From Varroa destructor (taxonomy: Eukaryota > Arthropoda > Arachnida > Mesostigmata > Varroidae): 64,000 nt of DNA. Within the stretch, counting starts at the first letter, position 1; every line of letters begins with the position of its first letter. The DNA is taken from NCBI RefSeq assembly GCF_002443255.2, contig NW_019211456.1, forward strand, positions 21,879,061-21,943,060. Direction: 5' to 3'. Shown here in pieces: positions 63,939 through 64,000 of the stretch. A program made the position numbers and the translations under genes. The notes beneath the pieces were generated by a model that was not told where the DNA came from, did not search any database, and worked only from the letters and a program-made list of their open reading frames with translations.

Positions 63939-64000
63939 CTGAAAGAGTTTCCAATAAGAAACACTATTTTTTCTTCACTGCCTTTTGAGATAATCTGCGC

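Overview
This window is eukaryotic nuclear DNA. Its genes are split into many exons joined across GT-AG introns (one appears to be GC-AG), the standard code applies, and the non-coding part is AT-rich with microsatellites and hairpins. The clearest gene is an invertebrate-type Highwire/MYCBP2 ortholog. An arthropod is likely. A chelicerate such as a mite would fit the modest introns (about 110-2,200 bp) and AT-rich spacers, but that is inference; the window contains no species marker.

The right quarter (46,841-63,938, minus strand) holds the C-terminal part of the Highwire/MYCBP2 E3 ubiquitin ligase. I reconstruct 20 exons whose reading phases agree at every junction. Together they give 8,220 coding bases (2,739 residues plus stop), a little over half of the 4,600-5,200 residues usual for the family. 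In protein order they encode the tail of the second PHR domain, a conserved beta-sandwich block, a filamin-type repeat, two SH3-like repeats, a long disordered linker, a Cys/His zinc-binding block, a DOC/APC10-like domain, a helical region, a B-box-like zinc finger, a RING and the tandem-cysteine catalytic domain. The N-terminal RCC1-like half lies beyond the right edge.

The left three quarters are mostly non-coding, but two plus-strand genes can be assembled from small exons. The first, at 26,676-31,680, is a tetraspanin of five exons and about 247 residues, with four membrane segments and a CCG/SCC/GC large loop. Its first exon and one internal junction are provisional. The second, at 6,832-8,585, is a four-exon gene for a 155-residue protein with an N-terminal hydrophobic segment and several cysteines; I do not recognise its family. 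A decayed relative lies at 11,967-12,463, and a possible second relative at 8,620-8,814, so this looks like a small tandem family with birth and death of copies.

The tetraspanin and highwire genes converge, with about 15 kb between their stop codons. That interval holds a degenerate Tc1-like transposase fragment on the minus strand, a TA microsatellite, and several inverted repeats, one of them a pair of adjacent perfect hairpins with AAA loops. I saw no rRNA, CRISPR or convincing tRNA gene. Most other short open frames look like chance.
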